Positions 9,466 through 18,567 are shown, counted from the stretch's first letter. The stretch is 64,000 bases of DNA from Dermabacter sp. p3-SID358 (GCF_025147465.1 NZ_JALXOZ010000009.1:1-64000), one strand, 5' to 3'. The notes: generated by a model not told the origin, from the sequence alone. Numbers and translations: made by a program.

Positions 9466-10373
9466 AGAAACACCCTTTCACCTACGCCGTCGTTGTGGTC
9501 GCGCTTCCACTCGTCGTCGGCCTCATCGCCTCTCTCGTGTGGAGCCTTTTCGGCGATACAAGGCACATCTACTTTTCGATGGCGCTTGCGTGGCTCCCTG
9601 TCACGGTCGGTGTGCTCCTCACCCTCGCGGCTCTTCCTGCGTTGGGCTCGTGGTGGTACACGCGTCATGCCGTGCGCCGGGCGCAGCGCGAGACCGCAGC
9701 CGAGCAGACTGCCAGTCGCCGCCGGCTCATCGCGCGCCTCGATCACGAGATCAAGAATCCCATCCAGGGGATCCGCGCTGCTCTTGCCGACGAGCCCTCC
9801 GAGCGTCAACGTCAGAGCATCGACGCGCAGTCGCGTCGCCTTACGTCCCTCTTGAGCGACCTTCGCAAGATTGGCGAAGTTGAGCACACTCAGCTAGAGG
9901 TCACGGAGGTAGACCCCTCGCGGCTCGTCCATGACGCGATCGAGACGGCGCGGGAAGTCCCCGGCGCTAGTGAGCGGTCGATGAGCGTTTCGCTCCCGAC
10001 CGCACCGCGCCCACTGCCGCCGATCAAAGGCGACGAGGATCTCCTATTCCTGTGTCTCGTAAACGTGCTGACGAACGCGGTGAAGTACTCGAGGCCCGGT
10101 GACGCGATCGAGGTTCGCGGCCGCCAACTCGAGAATGGAATCCTGCTCGAAGTGGCTGACACGGGGCTCGGCATCGCTCCCGACGACATCCCCCTCGTGT
10201 GGGAGGAGCTCGGCCGTGCAAGCGAGGTGCGTGGGATAGAAGGCTCCGGTCTCGGATTGCCCATGGTGAAAGCGATCGTCGAACGCCACGGCGGCACGGC
10301 TGCCCTTACGTCGTGGCACGGCGAGGGCACGTCCGTGAGCCTCACCCTCCCGTTCGCGGGGCCAGCGCACTAG
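9462..10373 (+). CDS. Membrane sensor histidine kinase
   Basis: 303 residues from the ATG at 9462 (ATGA overlap with the regulator). Two membrane helices (about 7-29 and 40-62) flank a very short external loop. They are followed by the H-box RLDHEIKNPIQG (His95), N-box LVNVLTNAVKYS, G1 VADTGLGI and G2 GSGLGLPMVKAIVERHGG. With almost no extracellular sensor, it may sense within the membrane or through partners; the co-encoded lipoprotein and OmpA-domain protein are plausible, which is inference. It should phosphorylate the regulator encoded just upstream. Confidence 0.92.
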   Translation: MKKHPFTYAVVVVALPLVVGLIASLVWSLFGDTRHIYFSMALAWLPVTVGVLLTLAALPALGSWWYTRHAVRRAQRETAAEQTASRRRLIARLDHEIKNPIQGIRAALADEPSERQRQSIDAQSRRLTSLLSDLRKIGEVEHTQLEVTEVDPSRLVHDAIETAREVPGASERSMSVSLPTAPRPLPPIKGDEDLLFLCLVNVLTNAVKYSRPGDAIEVRGRQLENGILLEVADTGLGIAPDDIPLVWEELGRASEVRGIEGSGLGLPMVKAIVERHGGTAALTSWHGEGTSVSLTLPFAGPAH

Positions 10374-10567
10374 CGAAAGGGAAAGGATCCGGTGCGCTCA
10401 AAGGGAGCGATGGCGAAGGCGTCGCTCGAGCAGCGTGCACGAGCGTGAGGTCCGACGTTTGCCGGCAACCGTCGGACCCGCGGCTGTTCGAAAACTTCCG
10501 CGCAAGCGCACGAACAACAGCCTGGCCGAGCGAGACCAAGCACACACGAGCGGAGCCCCTTTCCCCC
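10374..10567. other. Intergenic region with a 30-bp near-perfect palindrome
   Basis: No gene is visible here. The arms GGTCCGACG (10449-10457) and CGTCGGACC (10470-10478) and the core between them make a palindrome with one mispaired position. It can end the histidine-kinase transcript, although no clear T-run follows. It carries two inverted copies of the dispersed TCCGACGnYTGC motif (10451-10462 plus, 10465-10476 minus). Confidence 0.6.
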
Positions 10568-10596
10568 TTACCAAGAACGAGAGCGTGCCGTAAACT
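10568..10596 (+). promoter_or_regulatory. rplN (spc operon) promoter
   Basis: TTACCA (10568-10573), a 17-base spacer and TAAACT (10591-10596) match a sigma-70-type promoter. The sequence after it (agacgggttgct) nearly repeats the sequence after the putative rpsJ -10, suggesting shared control of ribosomal-protein operons. Transcription should start near 10603. Confidence 0.65.
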
Positions 10597-10602
10597 AGAC
10601 GG

Positions 10603-10876
10603 GTTGCTGTGTGAACGCGTCCGAAAAACTTCGAAGTTTAAGGGACGCGCCACTGAGCACAGGACCCGGTCCTCGGGCCCCACGTGGGACCCAGCCCAGC
10701 CGGAGACCTTGCATCGCCTTTCGGCAGTGCCTGAGTCCGGCTCGGGGTTTTTTGATGCCCGGGAACTGGAAGCCGCTGTGCCCACTCGTGGGCCCGGTGG
10801 AAAACAAGTCCGATATCCGTTCCGCAAGGCTTGAGGCGAACGCCGAGAGAACCGGCGAGACGCAAGGAGAACGTTA
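10603..10876 (+). promoter_or_regulatory. rplN leader with internal terminator (candidate attenuator)
   Basis: About 270 bases of untranslated leader. CCC (10695-10697) and AGCCGGA (10698-10704) pair with TCCGGCT (10736-10742) and GGG (10744-10746) around one bulged C, followed by a run of six T (10748-10753): an intrinsic terminator before the first gene. A near-perfect palindrome (10675-10692) and GCCCAC/GTGGGC offer competing structures. Regulation by a ribosomal protein or other ligand is inference. The nearest ribosome-binding site, caaggaga, precedes rplN. Confidence 0.6.
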
Positions 10877-11245
10877 GTGATTCAGCAGGAGTCGCGACTC
10901 AAGGTCGCCGACAACACCGGTGCAAAGGAAATCCTCTGCATTCGTGTTCTCGGTGGCTCCGGTCGCCGTTACGCCGGCATTGGTGACACCATCGTTGCGA
11001 CCGTCAAGGACGCAATCCCTGGCGGAAACGTCAAGAAGGGCGATGTTGTGAAGGCCGTCGTGGTTCGCGCCACGAAGGAACGCCGTCGTGCCGATGGTTC
11101 ATACATCCGTTTTGATGAGAACGCCGCCGTCATCCTCAAGAACGACGGCGAGCCGCGCGGTACCCGCATCTTCGGCCCCGTGGGCCGTGAGCTGCGTGAT
11201 CGCCGGTTCATGAAGATCATCTCGCTGGCACCGGAGGTGCTGTGA
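10877..11245 (+). CDS. rplN: 50S ribosomal protein L14
   Basis: 122 residues, the standard uL14 size. [17 protein letters not shown] and [22 protein letters not shown] are diagnostic. L14 contacts 16S rRNA in an intersubunit bridge and is where RsfS binds. GTG start after GCAAGGAGAACGTTA. First gene of the spc operon here, one base before rplX. Confidence 0.97.
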   Translation: MIQQESRLKVADNTGAKEILCIRVLGGSGRRYAGIGDTIVATVKDAIPGGNVKKGDVVKAVVVRATKERRRADGSYIRFDENAAVILKNDGEPRGTRIFGPVGRELRDRRFMKIISLAPEVL

Positions 11246-11246
11246 C

Positions 11247-11657
11247 ATGAGCATGAAGATTAAGAAGGGTGACCTCGTTCAGGTCATCACCGGTCGCACG
11301 AGCGACGCAGACAAGATCGCCAAGCGCAACGAAACCCGCGCCGAAAAGGGCAAGGGCGAGCTCGCCGCAGGCGACAAGGGCAAGCAGGGCCGCGTACTCC
11401 AGGTGTTCCCCGACACCCAGCGCGTGCTCGTCGAGGGTGTCAACCGCATCACCCGCCACAACAAGCCCGGCTACAACGGCCAGGCCGGCGGCATCGAGCA
11501 GGTCGAAGCCCCGATCCACATCTCGAACGTCGCCCTCGTGGCTGACGACGGCAAGCCGACTCGCGTGGGTTTCCGTGAAGAGAAGGTCGAGCTCGAGGAC
11601 GGCCGCACGAAGACCATTCGTGTGCGTTACTCGAAGCGCACCGGGAAGGACATCTGA
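11247..11657 (+). CDS. rplX: 50S ribosomal protein L24 with insertion in the KOW region
   Basis: 136 residues against about 104 in E. coli. The KOW motif is split: [14 protein letters not shown] (residues 4-17) is followed by a charged insertion of about 25 residues (18-42, [20 protein letters not shown] and on) before [20 protein letters not shown] resumes. Shorter insertions at this point occur in other actinobacteria. L24 starts 50S assembly and lies near the tunnel exit. It overlaps the rplE start by one base. Confidence 0.95.
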   Translation: MSMKIKKGDLVQVITGRTSDADKIAKRNETRAEKGKGELAAGDKGKQGRVLQVFPDTQRVLVEGVNRITRHNKPGYNGQAGGIEQVEAPIHISNVALVADDGKPTRVGFREEKVELEDGRTKTIRVRYSKRTGKDI

Positions 11658-12214
11658 TGACCGAGACGACCACCCCGCGCCTGAAGACCAAGTACCGCGA
11701 AGAAATCAAGGACTCGCTCCAGAGCGAGTTCAACTACGCCAACCCGATGCTCATTCCCGGTCTTACCAAGATCGTCGTGAACATGGGTGTCGGCGATGCC
11801 GCACGTGACTCGAAGGTCATCGACGGTGCTATTGCGGATCTCACCGCGATCACCGGCCAGAAGCCTCAGGTGACGCGCGCCCGCAAGTCGATTGCCCAGT
11901 TCAAGCTTCGTGAGGGGCAGGCCATCGGCTGCCACACAACCCTTCGCGGCAACCGTATGTGGGAGTTCCTCGACCGACTGCTTTCGACCGCGCTTCCGCG
12001 TATCCGCGACTTCCGCGGCCTCTCGCCGAAGCAGTTCGACGGCAACGGCAACTACACCTTCGGTCTCACCGAACAGGTCATGTTCCATGAGATCGACCCT
12101 GACAAGATCGACCGCGTTCGAGGCATGGACATCACCGTGGTGACCACCGCCAAGACCGACGACGAGGGACGTGCGCTGCTTCGTGCGCTCGGCTTCCCCT
12201 TCAAGGAGAACTGA
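11657..12214 (+). CDS. rplE: 50S ribosomal protein L5
   Basis: 185 residues. [39 protein letters not shown] and [18 protein letters not shown] identify uL5, which binds 5S rRNA and contacts P-site tRNA. The stop is separated by one base from the rpsN start. Ordinary for actinobacteria. Confidence 0.97.
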   Translation: MTETTTPRLKTKYREEIKDSLQSEFNYANPMLIPGLTKIVVNMGVGDAARDSKVIDGAIADLTAITGQKPQVTRARKSIAQFKLREGQAIGCHTTLRGNRMWEFLDRLLSTALPRIRDFRGLSPKQFDGNGNYTFGLTEQVMFHEIDPDKIDRVRGMDITVVTTAKTDDEGRALLRALGFPFKEN

Positions 12215-12215
12215 T

Positions 12216-12401
12216 ATGGCCAAGACAGCGCTAAAGAACAAGCAGCAGCGCAAGCCCAAGTTCGCTGTGCGCGCCTACACCCGGTGCCAGAAGTGCGGCC
12301 GCCCGCACTCGGTGTACCGCAAGTTCGGTCTTTGCCGCGTGTGCCTTCGCGAGATGGCCCACCGCGGTGAACTGCCCGGCGTCACCAAGAGCAGCTGGTA
12401 A
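12216..12401 (+). CDS. rpsN: 30S ribosomal protein S14, zinc-binding (type Z)
   Basis: 61 residues from the ATG at 12216. Two CxxC pairs ([20 protein letters not shown]) mark the zinc-binding S14 form rather than the longer zinc-free paralogue that zinc-starved actinobacteria also carry. Assembly protein of the 30S head. The start follows the rplE stop by one base, with AAGGAGAA just upstream. Confidence 0.96.
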   Translation: MAKTALKNKQQRKPKFAVRAYTRCQKCGRPHSVYRKFGLCRVCLREMAHRGELPGVTKSSW

Positions 12402-12464
12402 GGACTATCGCCACAGGTCCCCGTTCCTTGCGAGGGAAACCACGGTGAGAAAGAAGCATTCGAC

Positions 12465-12863
12465 ATGACAATGACTGATCCGATCGCGGATATGCTCACG
12501 CGAATCCGGAACGCCAACACCGCGTTCCACGATTCCGTGACCATGCCGTACTCGAACCTCAAGTCCCGCATCGCGGAGATTCTGAAGGCCGAGGGGTACA
12601 TCAAGGACTGGCACGAGGAAGAAGCCGAGGTTGGTAAGAACCTCGTCATCGAACTCAAGTACACCGACGATCGCGAGCGCGCGATCTCCGGCGTTCGCCG
12701 TGTCTCGAAGCCCGGCCTTCGCGTATACGCAAAGTCCACCAACCTGCCCAAGGTGCTTGGCGGCCTCGGCGTGGCGATTCTGTCCACGTCCTCCGGTCTC
12801 CTCACCGACAAGCAGGCCACGAAGAAGGGTGTGGGTGGGGAAGTCCTCGCCTACGTCTGGTAA
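12465..12863 (+). CDS. rpsH: 30S ribosomal protein S8
   Basis: 132 residues. [16 protein letters not shown] and the C-terminal [20 protein letters not shown] are classic uS8. It binds helix 21 of 16S rRNA and in E. coli represses the spc operon by binding its mRNA. There are 63 bases between rpsN and rpsH without a gene. Confidence 0.97.
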   Translation: MTMTDPIADMLTRIRNANTAFHDSVTMPYSNLKSRIAEILKAEGYIKDWHEEEAEVGKNLVIELKYTDDRERAISGVRRVSKPGLRVYAKSTNLPKVLGGLGVAILSTSSGLLTDKQATKKGVGGEVLAYVW

Positions 12864-12881
12864 CCGGAAAGGAGAACCGTA

Positions 12882-13424
12882 ATGTCCCGCATTGGACTTC
12901 GTCCGGTTTCCGTACCGGCTTCCGTCACTGGTGTGACTATCGACGGCCAGCACGTCCAGATCGCTGGCCCGAAGGGCGAGCTTCAGTACGAGGTGCCGGA
13001 GCCTCTCAGCGTCGAGCGCGCTGAAGACGGCTCGATCGTCGTGCGCCGCCCCGACGAAGAGCGTGAAAACAAGGCCCTCCACGGCCTTGCACGTACCCTC
13101 ATCGCAAACATGGTTCAGGGCGTCACGGAGGGCTTCGAAAAGAAGCTCGAGATCGTGGGCACCGGCTACCGTGTTGTCGCGAAGGGAACCGACCTCGAGT
13201 TCGCGCTCGGGTTCTCCCACCCCGTTCTCGTGAAGGCCCCCATGGGCATCACGTTCAACGTGGAGAGCCCCACCAAGTTCTCGGTGTCGGGTATTGACAA
13301 GCAGCTGGTCGGCGAGACAGCCGCGAAGATTCGCAAGATTCGTAAGCCCGAGCCGTACAAGGGCAAGGGTGTGCGTTACGCCGACGAGACCGTGAAGCGC
13401 AAGGCCGGAAAGGCTGGTAAGTGA
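12882..13424 (+). CDS. rplF: 50S ribosomal protein L6
   Basis: 180 residues. [15 protein letters not shown], the internal duplicated fold and the C-terminal [27 protein letters not shown] identify uL6, near the GTPase-associated centre. GGAAAGGAGAACC is a strong ribosome-binding site. The stop overlaps the possible GTG start of rplR. Confidence 0.97.
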   Translation: MSRIGLRPVSVPASVTGVTIDGQHVQIAGPKGELQYEVPEPLSVERAEDGSIVVRRPDEERENKALHGLARTLIANMVQGVTEGFEKKLEIVGTGYRVVAKGTDLEFALGFSHPVLVKAPMGITFNVESPTKFSVSGIDKQLVGETAAKIRKIRKPEPYKGKGVRYADETVKRKAGKAGK

Positions 13425-13426
13425 TT

Positions 13427-13813
13427 ATGGGTTTCGCTGAAAAGCACACTCGCGGTGACCGCAAGAGCCGCGTCCGCGCACGCGGCCGCCGTCACCTGCG
13501 CCTCCGTCGCCGTGTTGCGGGTACCGCTGAGCGTCCCCGTCTCGCTGTGACCCGCTCGGCGCGCCACATGTACGTTCAGGTCATCGACGATACGAAGGGT
13601 GTCACCCTCGCATCGGCGTCGACCATGGAAGCAGACCTTCGCGCGTCGGAGGCTACGAAGACCGAGAAGGCCAAGCAGGTCGGCTCGCTCGTGGCGAAGC
13701 GCGCGAAGGAAGCCGGTATCGACGCCGTGGTCTTCGACCGTGGCGGCAACAAGTACCACGGCCGCGTGGCCGCCGTCGCTGACGGCGCACGTGAGGCCGG
13801 ACTGACTCTGTGA
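13427..13813 (+). CDS. rplR: 50S ribosomal protein L18
   Basis: 128 residues from the ATG at 13427; a GTG at 13421 overlapping the rplF stop would add two residues and cannot be excluded. [35 protein letters not shown] and [17 protein letters not shown] are uL18 motifs. L18 carries 5S rRNA into the 50S subunit together with L5. Confidence 0.95.
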   Translation: MGFAEKHTRGDRKSRVRARGRRHLRLRRRVAGTAERPRLAVTRSARHMYVQVIDDTKGVTLASASTMEADLRASEATKTEKAKQVGSLVAKRAKEAGIDAVVFDRGGNKYHGRVAAVADGAREAGLTL

Positions 13814-13848
13814 CCACCCCCCGGAAATAGGACGAGAAGAGGATTCAC

Positions 13849-14541
13849 ATGGCTGCTGAGCAGCGTAACAATGGTCCCGCGGCCTCCGGTCGGAGGGGCG
13901 AGAACGAGGATCGTAACAACCGCGGTCGTGGCAACGACCGCAACCAGGGCGGGCGCCGCGGCGAGGGTCGTGGCGGTCGTCAGGAAGAGAAGTCGGCCTT
14001 CCTCGAGCGTGTTGTCACCATCAACCGCGTGTCGAAAGTTGTCAAGGGCGGTCGCCGCTTCGCCTTCACCGCGCTTGTTGTGGTTGGCGATGGCGACGGT
14101 ACCGTTGGCATCGGTTACGGCAAGGCAAAGGAAGTTCCCGCCGCCATCTCGAAGGGTGTTGAGGAAGCAAAGAAGAACTTCTTCCGCGTTCCCCGCATCC
14201 AGGGCACGATCGTGCACCCGGTCCAGGGAGAGGATGCCGCGGGCGTCGTCTTCCTTCGCCCGGCTGCTCCCGGTACCGGTGTAATCGCCGGTGGTCCGGT
14301 GCGCGCCGTTCTCGAGTGCGCAGGCGTCGCCGATGTTCTGTCGAAGTCGCTTGGCTCCTCGAACACGATCAACATCGTGCACGCAACCGTCAAGGCCCTC
14401 AAGCAGCTCGAGGAACCGGAAGCAGTGGCAGCGCGTCGCGGCCTTCCCCTCGAGGATGTTGCCCCCGGCTACCTGCTTCGTGCGCAGGCCGAGGGTCGCG
14501 CAGCGGCTCGCGAGGCGCGTGAAGAGAAGGTAGGTGCCTGA
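13849..14541 (+). CDS. rpsE: 30S ribosomal protein S5
   Basis: 230 residues. The S5 double-stranded RNA-binding domain ([39 protein letters not shown]) is preceded by a 45-residue Arg/Gly/Asn-rich tail, longer than in E. coli. The C-terminal domain ([19 protein letters not shown]) is normal. S5 acts in decoding fidelity and mRNA entry. TGATG overlap with rpmD. Confidence 0.96.
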   Translation: MAAEQRNNGPAASGRRGENEDRNNRGRGNDRNQGGRRGEGRGGRQEEKSAFLERVVTINRVSKVVKGGRRFAFTALVVVGDGDGTVGIGYGKAKEVPAAISKGVEEAKKNFFRVPRIQGTIVHPVQGEDAAGVVFLRPAAPGTGVIAGGPVRAVLECAGVADVLSKSLGSSNTINIVHATVKALKQLEEPEAVAARRGLPLEDVAPGYLLRAQAEGRAAAREAREEKVGA

Positions 14542-14720
14542 TGCAGCTCAAAGTTACTCAGGTCAAGTCTGTAATCGGCGGTAACGACGCACAGCGTTCC
14601 ACGGTGCGAGGCCTCGGCCTCAAGCGCATCGGTGACGTTGTCGTGAAGGAAGACCGCCCCGAGATTCGCGGCATGATCAATGCCGTCCGTCACCTCGTGA
14701 CGGTTGAAGAGGTGGACTGA
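14541..14720 (+). CDS. rpmD: 50S ribosomal protein L30
   Basis: 59 residues. Translation from the ATG at 14541 gives [20 protein letters not shown], then [18 protein letters not shown] and a C-terminus HLVTVEEVD, all typical of uL30. The start overlaps the rpsE stop (TGATG) and rplO follows after 3 bases. It sits in the conserved rpsE-rpmD-rplO order. Confidence 0.96.
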   Translation: MQLKVTQVKSVIGGNDAQRSTVRGLGLKRIGDVVVKEDRPEIRGMINAVRHLVTVEEVD

Positions 14721-14723
14721 TCC

Positions 14724-15176
14724 ATGGCGAACGAAAACCCGCTTAAGCTTCACGATCTTCGCCCGGCTCCCGGCGCAAAGACCGCCAAGACTCGCGTGGG
14801 CCGCGGTGAAGGTTCGAAGGGTAAGACTTCGGGCCGCGGTACCAAGGGTACGAAGGCTCGCTACCAGGTGAAGGCCGGCTTCGAGGGTGGTCAGACCCCG
14901 ATGCACCGCCGCCTTCCCAAGCTTCGCGGCTTCAAGAACCCCTTCCGCGTGGAGTTTCAGGTTGTCAACCTGGACACCATCGAGGCGCTTTTCCCCGAGG
15001 GTGGCACCGTCACCGTCGAGGACCTCGCCCAGAAAGGTGCCGTGCGCAAGAACCAGCCCGTCAAGGTGCTCGGTTCGGGCGACATCTCCGTGAAGATTGA
15101 CATCACCGCTCAGAAGTTCTCGGCTACGGCTGAGGAGAAGATCACCGCTGCTGGCGGCTCGATCACTGTGGCGTGA
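14724..15176 (+). CDS. rplO: 50S ribosomal protein L15
   Basis: 150 residues. [36 protein letters not shown] and [20 protein letters not shown] are uL15 signatures; the extended Gly/Lys-rich arm buries into 23S rRNA. Last gene before a strong terminator, so secY is probably a separate transcription unit here. Confidence 0.97.
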   Translation: MANENPLKLHDLRPAPGAKTAKTRVGRGEGSKGKTSGRGTKGTKARYQVKAGFEGGQTPMHRRLPKLRGFKNPFRVEFQVVNLDTIEALFPEGGTVTVEDLAQKGAVRKNQPVKVLGSGDISVKIDITAQKFSATAEEKITAAGGSITVA

Positions 15177-15207
15177 GTTGAAGCAAATTTCATAATGCTT
15201 CTTTGAC

Positions 15208-15254
15208 CAGGCGCCGCGACTCGGGTTATTTTGAGTCGCGGTGCCTGTTTGTTT
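15208..15254 (+). terminator. spc operon terminator after rplO
   Basis: The arms 15208-15222 and 15233-15247 pair over 15 bp with one G-U pair, followed by TTTGTTT (15248-15254). This is the strongest intrinsic terminator in the window and separates rplO from secY. Confidence 0.92.
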
Positions 15255-15268
15255 AGGCCTTAAAGCCA

Positions 15269-15334
15269 TTGCTCTAATGCGCCCCGTGTGCATGATTGGC
15301 CCACCCCTCGGGCCACCCCGACAGGAGGAACCTG
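15269..15334 (+). promoter_or_regulatory. Putative secY promoter and leader
   Basis: TTGCTC (15269-15274), a 16-base spacer and CATGAT (15291-15296) resemble a promoter. GGCCC and GGGCC downstream (from 15298) can form a small hairpin, then AGGAGGAA stands 4 bases before the GTG of secY. The -10 lacks the first T, so confidence is low. Confidence 0.4.
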
Positions 15335-16642
15335 GTGGACAACGCCTTCGTGCGCGCCTTCCGAACCCCTGAGCTGAGGAACAAGCTTCTTTTTGTTCTG
15401 GGAATGCTCGCCATCTATCGCTTCGGCGTGTTCGTGCCGACCCCCGGCTTTGATTTCACGAACATCACCGCGTGCGCTGATCAGGCGCTCAGTGGCGACG
15501 GCGGCGGTGTGCTCGGCATGGTCAACCTGTTCTCGGGTGGGGCGCTCTTGCAAATGTCGGTTTTCGCGCTTGGCGTGATGCCGTATATTACGGCTTCGAT
15601 TATCGTGCAGCTTCTTCGAGTCGTGATTCCGAAGTTCGAAGAGCTCCATAAAGATGGCCAAGCGGGCCAGGCAACTTTGACGCAGTACACGCGTTACATG
15701 ACGATTGGCCTCGCCGTCCTTCAGTCAACTACCGTTATTACGCTCGTGCGAAGCGGCGCATTCTTCGCGGGGTGCAATCTTCCCCTCGTGCCGAACCAAT
15801 CCTGGTGGATGCTTGTGCTCATGATCCTGACGATGACCACGGGAACCCTTGTCATCATGTGGCTTGGCGAGCTCATCACGGAAAAGGGGGTCGGCAACGG
15901 TATGTCGCTGCTCATTTTCACGTCGATCGCCGCCGGCTTCCCCGGCTCCTTCGGTCAGATTCTCAAGCTTCAGGGCTGGTTGACTTTTGCGACCGTCATG
16001 CTCGTGGGCATGGTCATCGTTGTCGCCGTCATCTATGTTGAGCAGTCGCAGCGCCGAATCCCAGTGCAGTACGCGAAGCGCCAGGTAGGTCGCCGACTCG
16101 TGGGCGGTTCCTCGACCTACATCCCGATCAAGGTCAACCAGGCCGGCGTTATTCCTATCATCTTTGCGTCGTCTCTTCTTGCCTTGCCTCAGCTCATCGC
16201 TTCCTTTGGTGACCAGACCGCAGGTTGGGTGCAGTGGATTCACAAACACTTCGTCCTCGGCCAGGGCGTTTCATGGCCCTACGCGGTCGTGTACTTCGCC
16301 CTCATCGTGTTCTTTGCGTTCTTCTACGTGTCAATTACGTTCAACGCTGAAGAGATCGCCGACAACATGAAGAAGTACGGGGGCTTCGTGCCGGGGATTC
16401 GCGCGGGCCGTCCGACCGCGCGCTATCTCGAGTACGTGATCAATCGCGTGCTTTCCGCGGGGTCGCTGTATCTCGGCATCCTCGCCCTTGTTCCGCTTCT
16501 CGCATTTGCGCTTCTCGGCGCCGACCAGAACTTCCCGTTCGGCGGAACCTCACTCCTCATCATTATCGGTGTTGGCCTCGATACCTTGAAGCAGATCAGC
16601 TCCAAGCTCCAGCAGCACCACTACGAAGGGATTGTCCGATGA
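15335..16642 (+). CDS. secY: Preprotein translocase subunit SecY
   Basis: 435 residues from GTG 15335, chosen because AGGAGG lies just upstream; a TTG 39 bases earlier would add an unlikely tail. Ten hydrophobic helices are recognisable. NKLLFVLGMLAIYRFGVFVP (first helix) and ADNMKKYGGFVPGIRAGRPT (cytosolic loop contacting ribosome and SecA) are diagnostic. It is the channel of the Sec pathway, in the secY-adk-map order common in actinobacteria. The stop overlaps adk by ATGA. Confidence 0.97.
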   Translation: MDNAFVRAFRTPELRNKLLFVLGMLAIYRFGVFVPTPGFDFTNITACADQALSGDGGGVLGMVNLFSGGALLQMSVFALGVMPYITASIIVQLLRVVIPKFEELHKDGQAGQATLTQYTRYMTIGLAVLQSTTVITLVRSGAFFAGCNLPLVPNQSWWMLVLMILTMTTGTLVIMWLGELITEKGVGNGMSLLIFTSIAAGFPGSFGQILKLQGWLTFATVMLVGMVIVVAVIYVEQSQRRIPVQYAKRQVGRRLVGGSSTYIPIKVNQAGVIPIIFASSLLALPQLIASFGDQTAGWVQWIHKHFVLGQGVSWPYAVVYFALIVFFAFFYVSITFNAEEIADNMKKYGGFVPGIRAGRPTARYLEYVINRVLSAGSLYLGILALVPLLAFALLGADQNFPFGGTSLLIIIGVGLDTLKQISSKLQQHHYEGIVR

Positions 16643-17226
16643 ACGCCGCCTCCACTCCCGCACGCCGACTCCTCATTGTTGGTCCTCCCGGTGCCGGTAA
16701 GGGAACGCAGGCTGAACGCATCGTGGAGAAGCTCGGTGTGCCGGCAATTTCAACCGGCGATATCTTCCGCGCGAATGTCTCGAATGAGACCGACCTCGGC
16801 GTCCTCGCCAAGTCCTACATGGATAAGGGCGAGTACGTTCCTGATTCGGTGACGAATGACATGGTCGAGGGCCGCCTCGGTGAGTCCGATGCGAAGAATG
16901 GCTTCCTTCTCGACGGCTATCCTCGCACCGTAGCGCAGGTTGAGGCCCTCGACGGGATCCTCGAAAAGCTCGGTGTTGCACTCGACGCCGTTGTCCTGCT
17001 CGACGTGGACAGCGAAGCCATCGTCCAGCGTCTCCTTCAGCGCGGTAAGGAACAGGGCCGCAGCGATGACAATGAAGAGACGATTCGCCGCCGCATTGAG
17101 GTGTACGGGGAGCAGACCACCCCGCTCATCGACATCTATGAGCGCCGCGGCCTCGTGAAGCGCATTGACGGTATGAAGGACATTGACGCCGTGACCGCCG
17201 ATATCCTCGCTGCCCTCGGAGCTTGA
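16639..17226 (+). CDS. adk: Adenylate kinase
   Basis: 195 residues. P-loop GPPGAGKGTQ (about 15-24), AMP-binding ISTGDIFRANV, LDGYPRTVAQ and the arginine-bearing IRRRIEVY are present. The LID is the short type (RGKEQGRSDDNEET) without zinc cysteines, usual for actinobacteria. It converts ATP and AMP to two ADP. Translationally coupled to secY. Confidence 0.97.
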   Translation: MNAASTPARRLLIVGPPGAGKGTQAERIVEKLGVPAISTGDIFRANVSNETDLGVLAKSYMDKGEYVPDSVTNDMVEGRLGESDAKNGFLLDGYPRTVAQVEALDGILEKLGVALDAVVLLDVDSEAIVQRLLQRGKEQGRSDDNEETIRRRIEVYGEQTTPLIDIYERRGLVKRIDGMKDIDAVTADILAALGA

Positions 17227-17232
17227 GAGCGA

Positions 17233-18093
17233 ATGTCGTTTCGCCGTAAGCCCCGCGTGAGCCTGAAAACGCCCGAGCAATTCGGGGTGATGCGCCGCGC
17301 GGGGCTTCTGCTTGCGCGAATCCACGACGAAATCGAAGACCGTCTCCGCGAGGGGATGACGACCGCGGACATCGATCAGATTTCCCGCGGCATCATCGAT
17401 GGCGCGGGCGCGAGGTCCAACTTCCTTGGGTACCACGGGTTTCCAGCTACGGTATGCGTGAGCGTGAATGAGGAAATTGTTCACGGCATTCCCGGCACGC
17501 GTGTGATCCGAGAAGGTGACGTCGTGAGCGTGGACGCCGGCTGTATCGTGGGAGGCTGGCATTCCGACGCCGCCCGCACGCACATCGTGGGGAGAGCGAA
17601 GAGCGATGCCGATCGCGAGCTCGTGGATGTCACTCACGAGGCCATGTGGGAAGGTATCGCCGCTCTCGCAAAAGCGACGCGCGTGGGCGAAATTGGAGCT
17701 GCGATCGAAGACTACGTTGCAGAGCGCGCAGGGGAGAGGATCCAGCACCTCGAGGAATTCGGTGGGCACGGCATCGGTCGGGCCATGCACGAGCCGCCCG
17801 ATGTGATGAACTTCCGCACCCGTGATCGCGGCCCAAAGATCATGCCCGGTATGGCGCTTTGTATCGAGCCGATGCTGATCCAAAACGATGGAGAGTTTGA
17901 GATTCTCGACGACGATTGGACCGTTGTGGCAACAAAGGGTGGACGCGCGGCTCACTTCGAACATTCGGTAGCTGTGACCGAATCGGGCATTTTCGTCCTC
18001 AGTGCGGTTGACGGAGGCAAAGCCGAACTTGAAAAGCGCGGCATTGAGGTGGCGCAGGAGCCGTCGGATTCCCATACCGCCACCGGAAGGTGA
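17233..18093 (+). CDS. map: Type I methionine aminopeptidase
   Basis: 286 residues. The five metal ligands fall in VVSVDAGCIVGGWHSDAART (two Asp), FGGHGIGRAMHEPP (His), GMALCIEPMLI (Glu) and EHSVAVTESG (Glu). It removes the N-terminal Met from nascent proteins at the ribosome. It lies 6 bases after adk. No N-terminal SH3-binding extension is seen. The C-terminal 30 residues (KAELEKRGIEVAQEPSDSHT) are an unremarkable tail. Confidence 0.96.
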   Translation: MSFRRKPRVSLKTPEQFGVMRRAGLLLARIHDEIEDRLREGMTTADIDQISRGIIDGAGARSNFLGYHGFPATVCVSVNEEIVHGIPGTRVIREGDVVSVDAGCIVGGWHSDAARTHIVGRAKSDADRELVDVTHEAMWEGIAALAKATRVGEIGAAIEDYVAERAGERIQHLEEFGGHGIGRAMHEPPDVMNFRTRDRGPKIMPGMALCIEPMLIQNDGEFEILDDDWTVVATKGGRAAHFEHSVAVTESGIFVLSAVDGGKAELEKRGIEVAQEPSDSHTATGR

Positions 18094-18115
18094 GCGAACC
18101 CACGCGCAAAGCCAC

Positions 18116-18144
18116 TTATCTCGGCACCCTCGCGCGTGTACGAT
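18116..18144 (+). promoter_or_regulatory. Putative infA (alpha operon) promoter
   Basis: TACGAT (18139-18144) is a good -10. TTATCT (18116-18121) stands 17 bases upstream but is a weak -35. It leaves a leader of about 120 bases before infA. No terminator is evident between map and this site. Confidence 0.45.
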
Positions 18145-18270
18145 AGACAACCGAGTGTGTTTTTGGGCTACCGCCGTTAATTCGAGCGGTTCGCTGCCCG
18201 CGAAAGCACGCGCTCGAAGGTAGCACATGCGAAACCAGACCCCGCTCGGGGCAGAGGGACAGTAGAGACT

Positions 18271-18492
18271 ATGGCGAAAAAAGACGGCGTGATCGAAGTC
18301 GAGGGCACCGTGACCGAAGCGCTTGCAAACGCGCGCTTCCGCGTTGAGCTGGACAACGGCCACAAAGTACTCGCTCATATCTCGGGCAAGATGCGCCAGC
18401 ACTACATCAGGATTCTCCCTGAGGATCGCGTCGTGGTGGAGCTCAGCCCGTACGACCTTGAAAAGGGCCGCATCGTTTACCGATACAAGTAG
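18271..18492 (+). CDS. infA: Translation initiation factor IF-1
   Basis: 73 residues, the standard length. [40 protein letters not shown] and GRIVYRYK identify IF-1, an OB-fold protein that blocks the A site during initiation. Head of the alpha operon, as in most actinobacteria. Confidence 0.97.
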   Translation: MAKKDGVIEVEGTVTEALANARFRVELDNGHKVLAHISGKMRQHYIRILPEDRVVVELSPYDLEKGRIVYRYK

Positions 18493-18567
18493 GCCGGACC
18501 GCGCACGCGGTCAGCTATGCTCTCACGCCTTCAAGGGCCGAGAGCAGATCAACTGTAGAAGGGCATC

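Noticed and set aside
16750..18402. 550-codon minus-strand frame over adk, map and infA
   Set aside because: It is antisense to three strongly identified genes and runs through the infA promoter.
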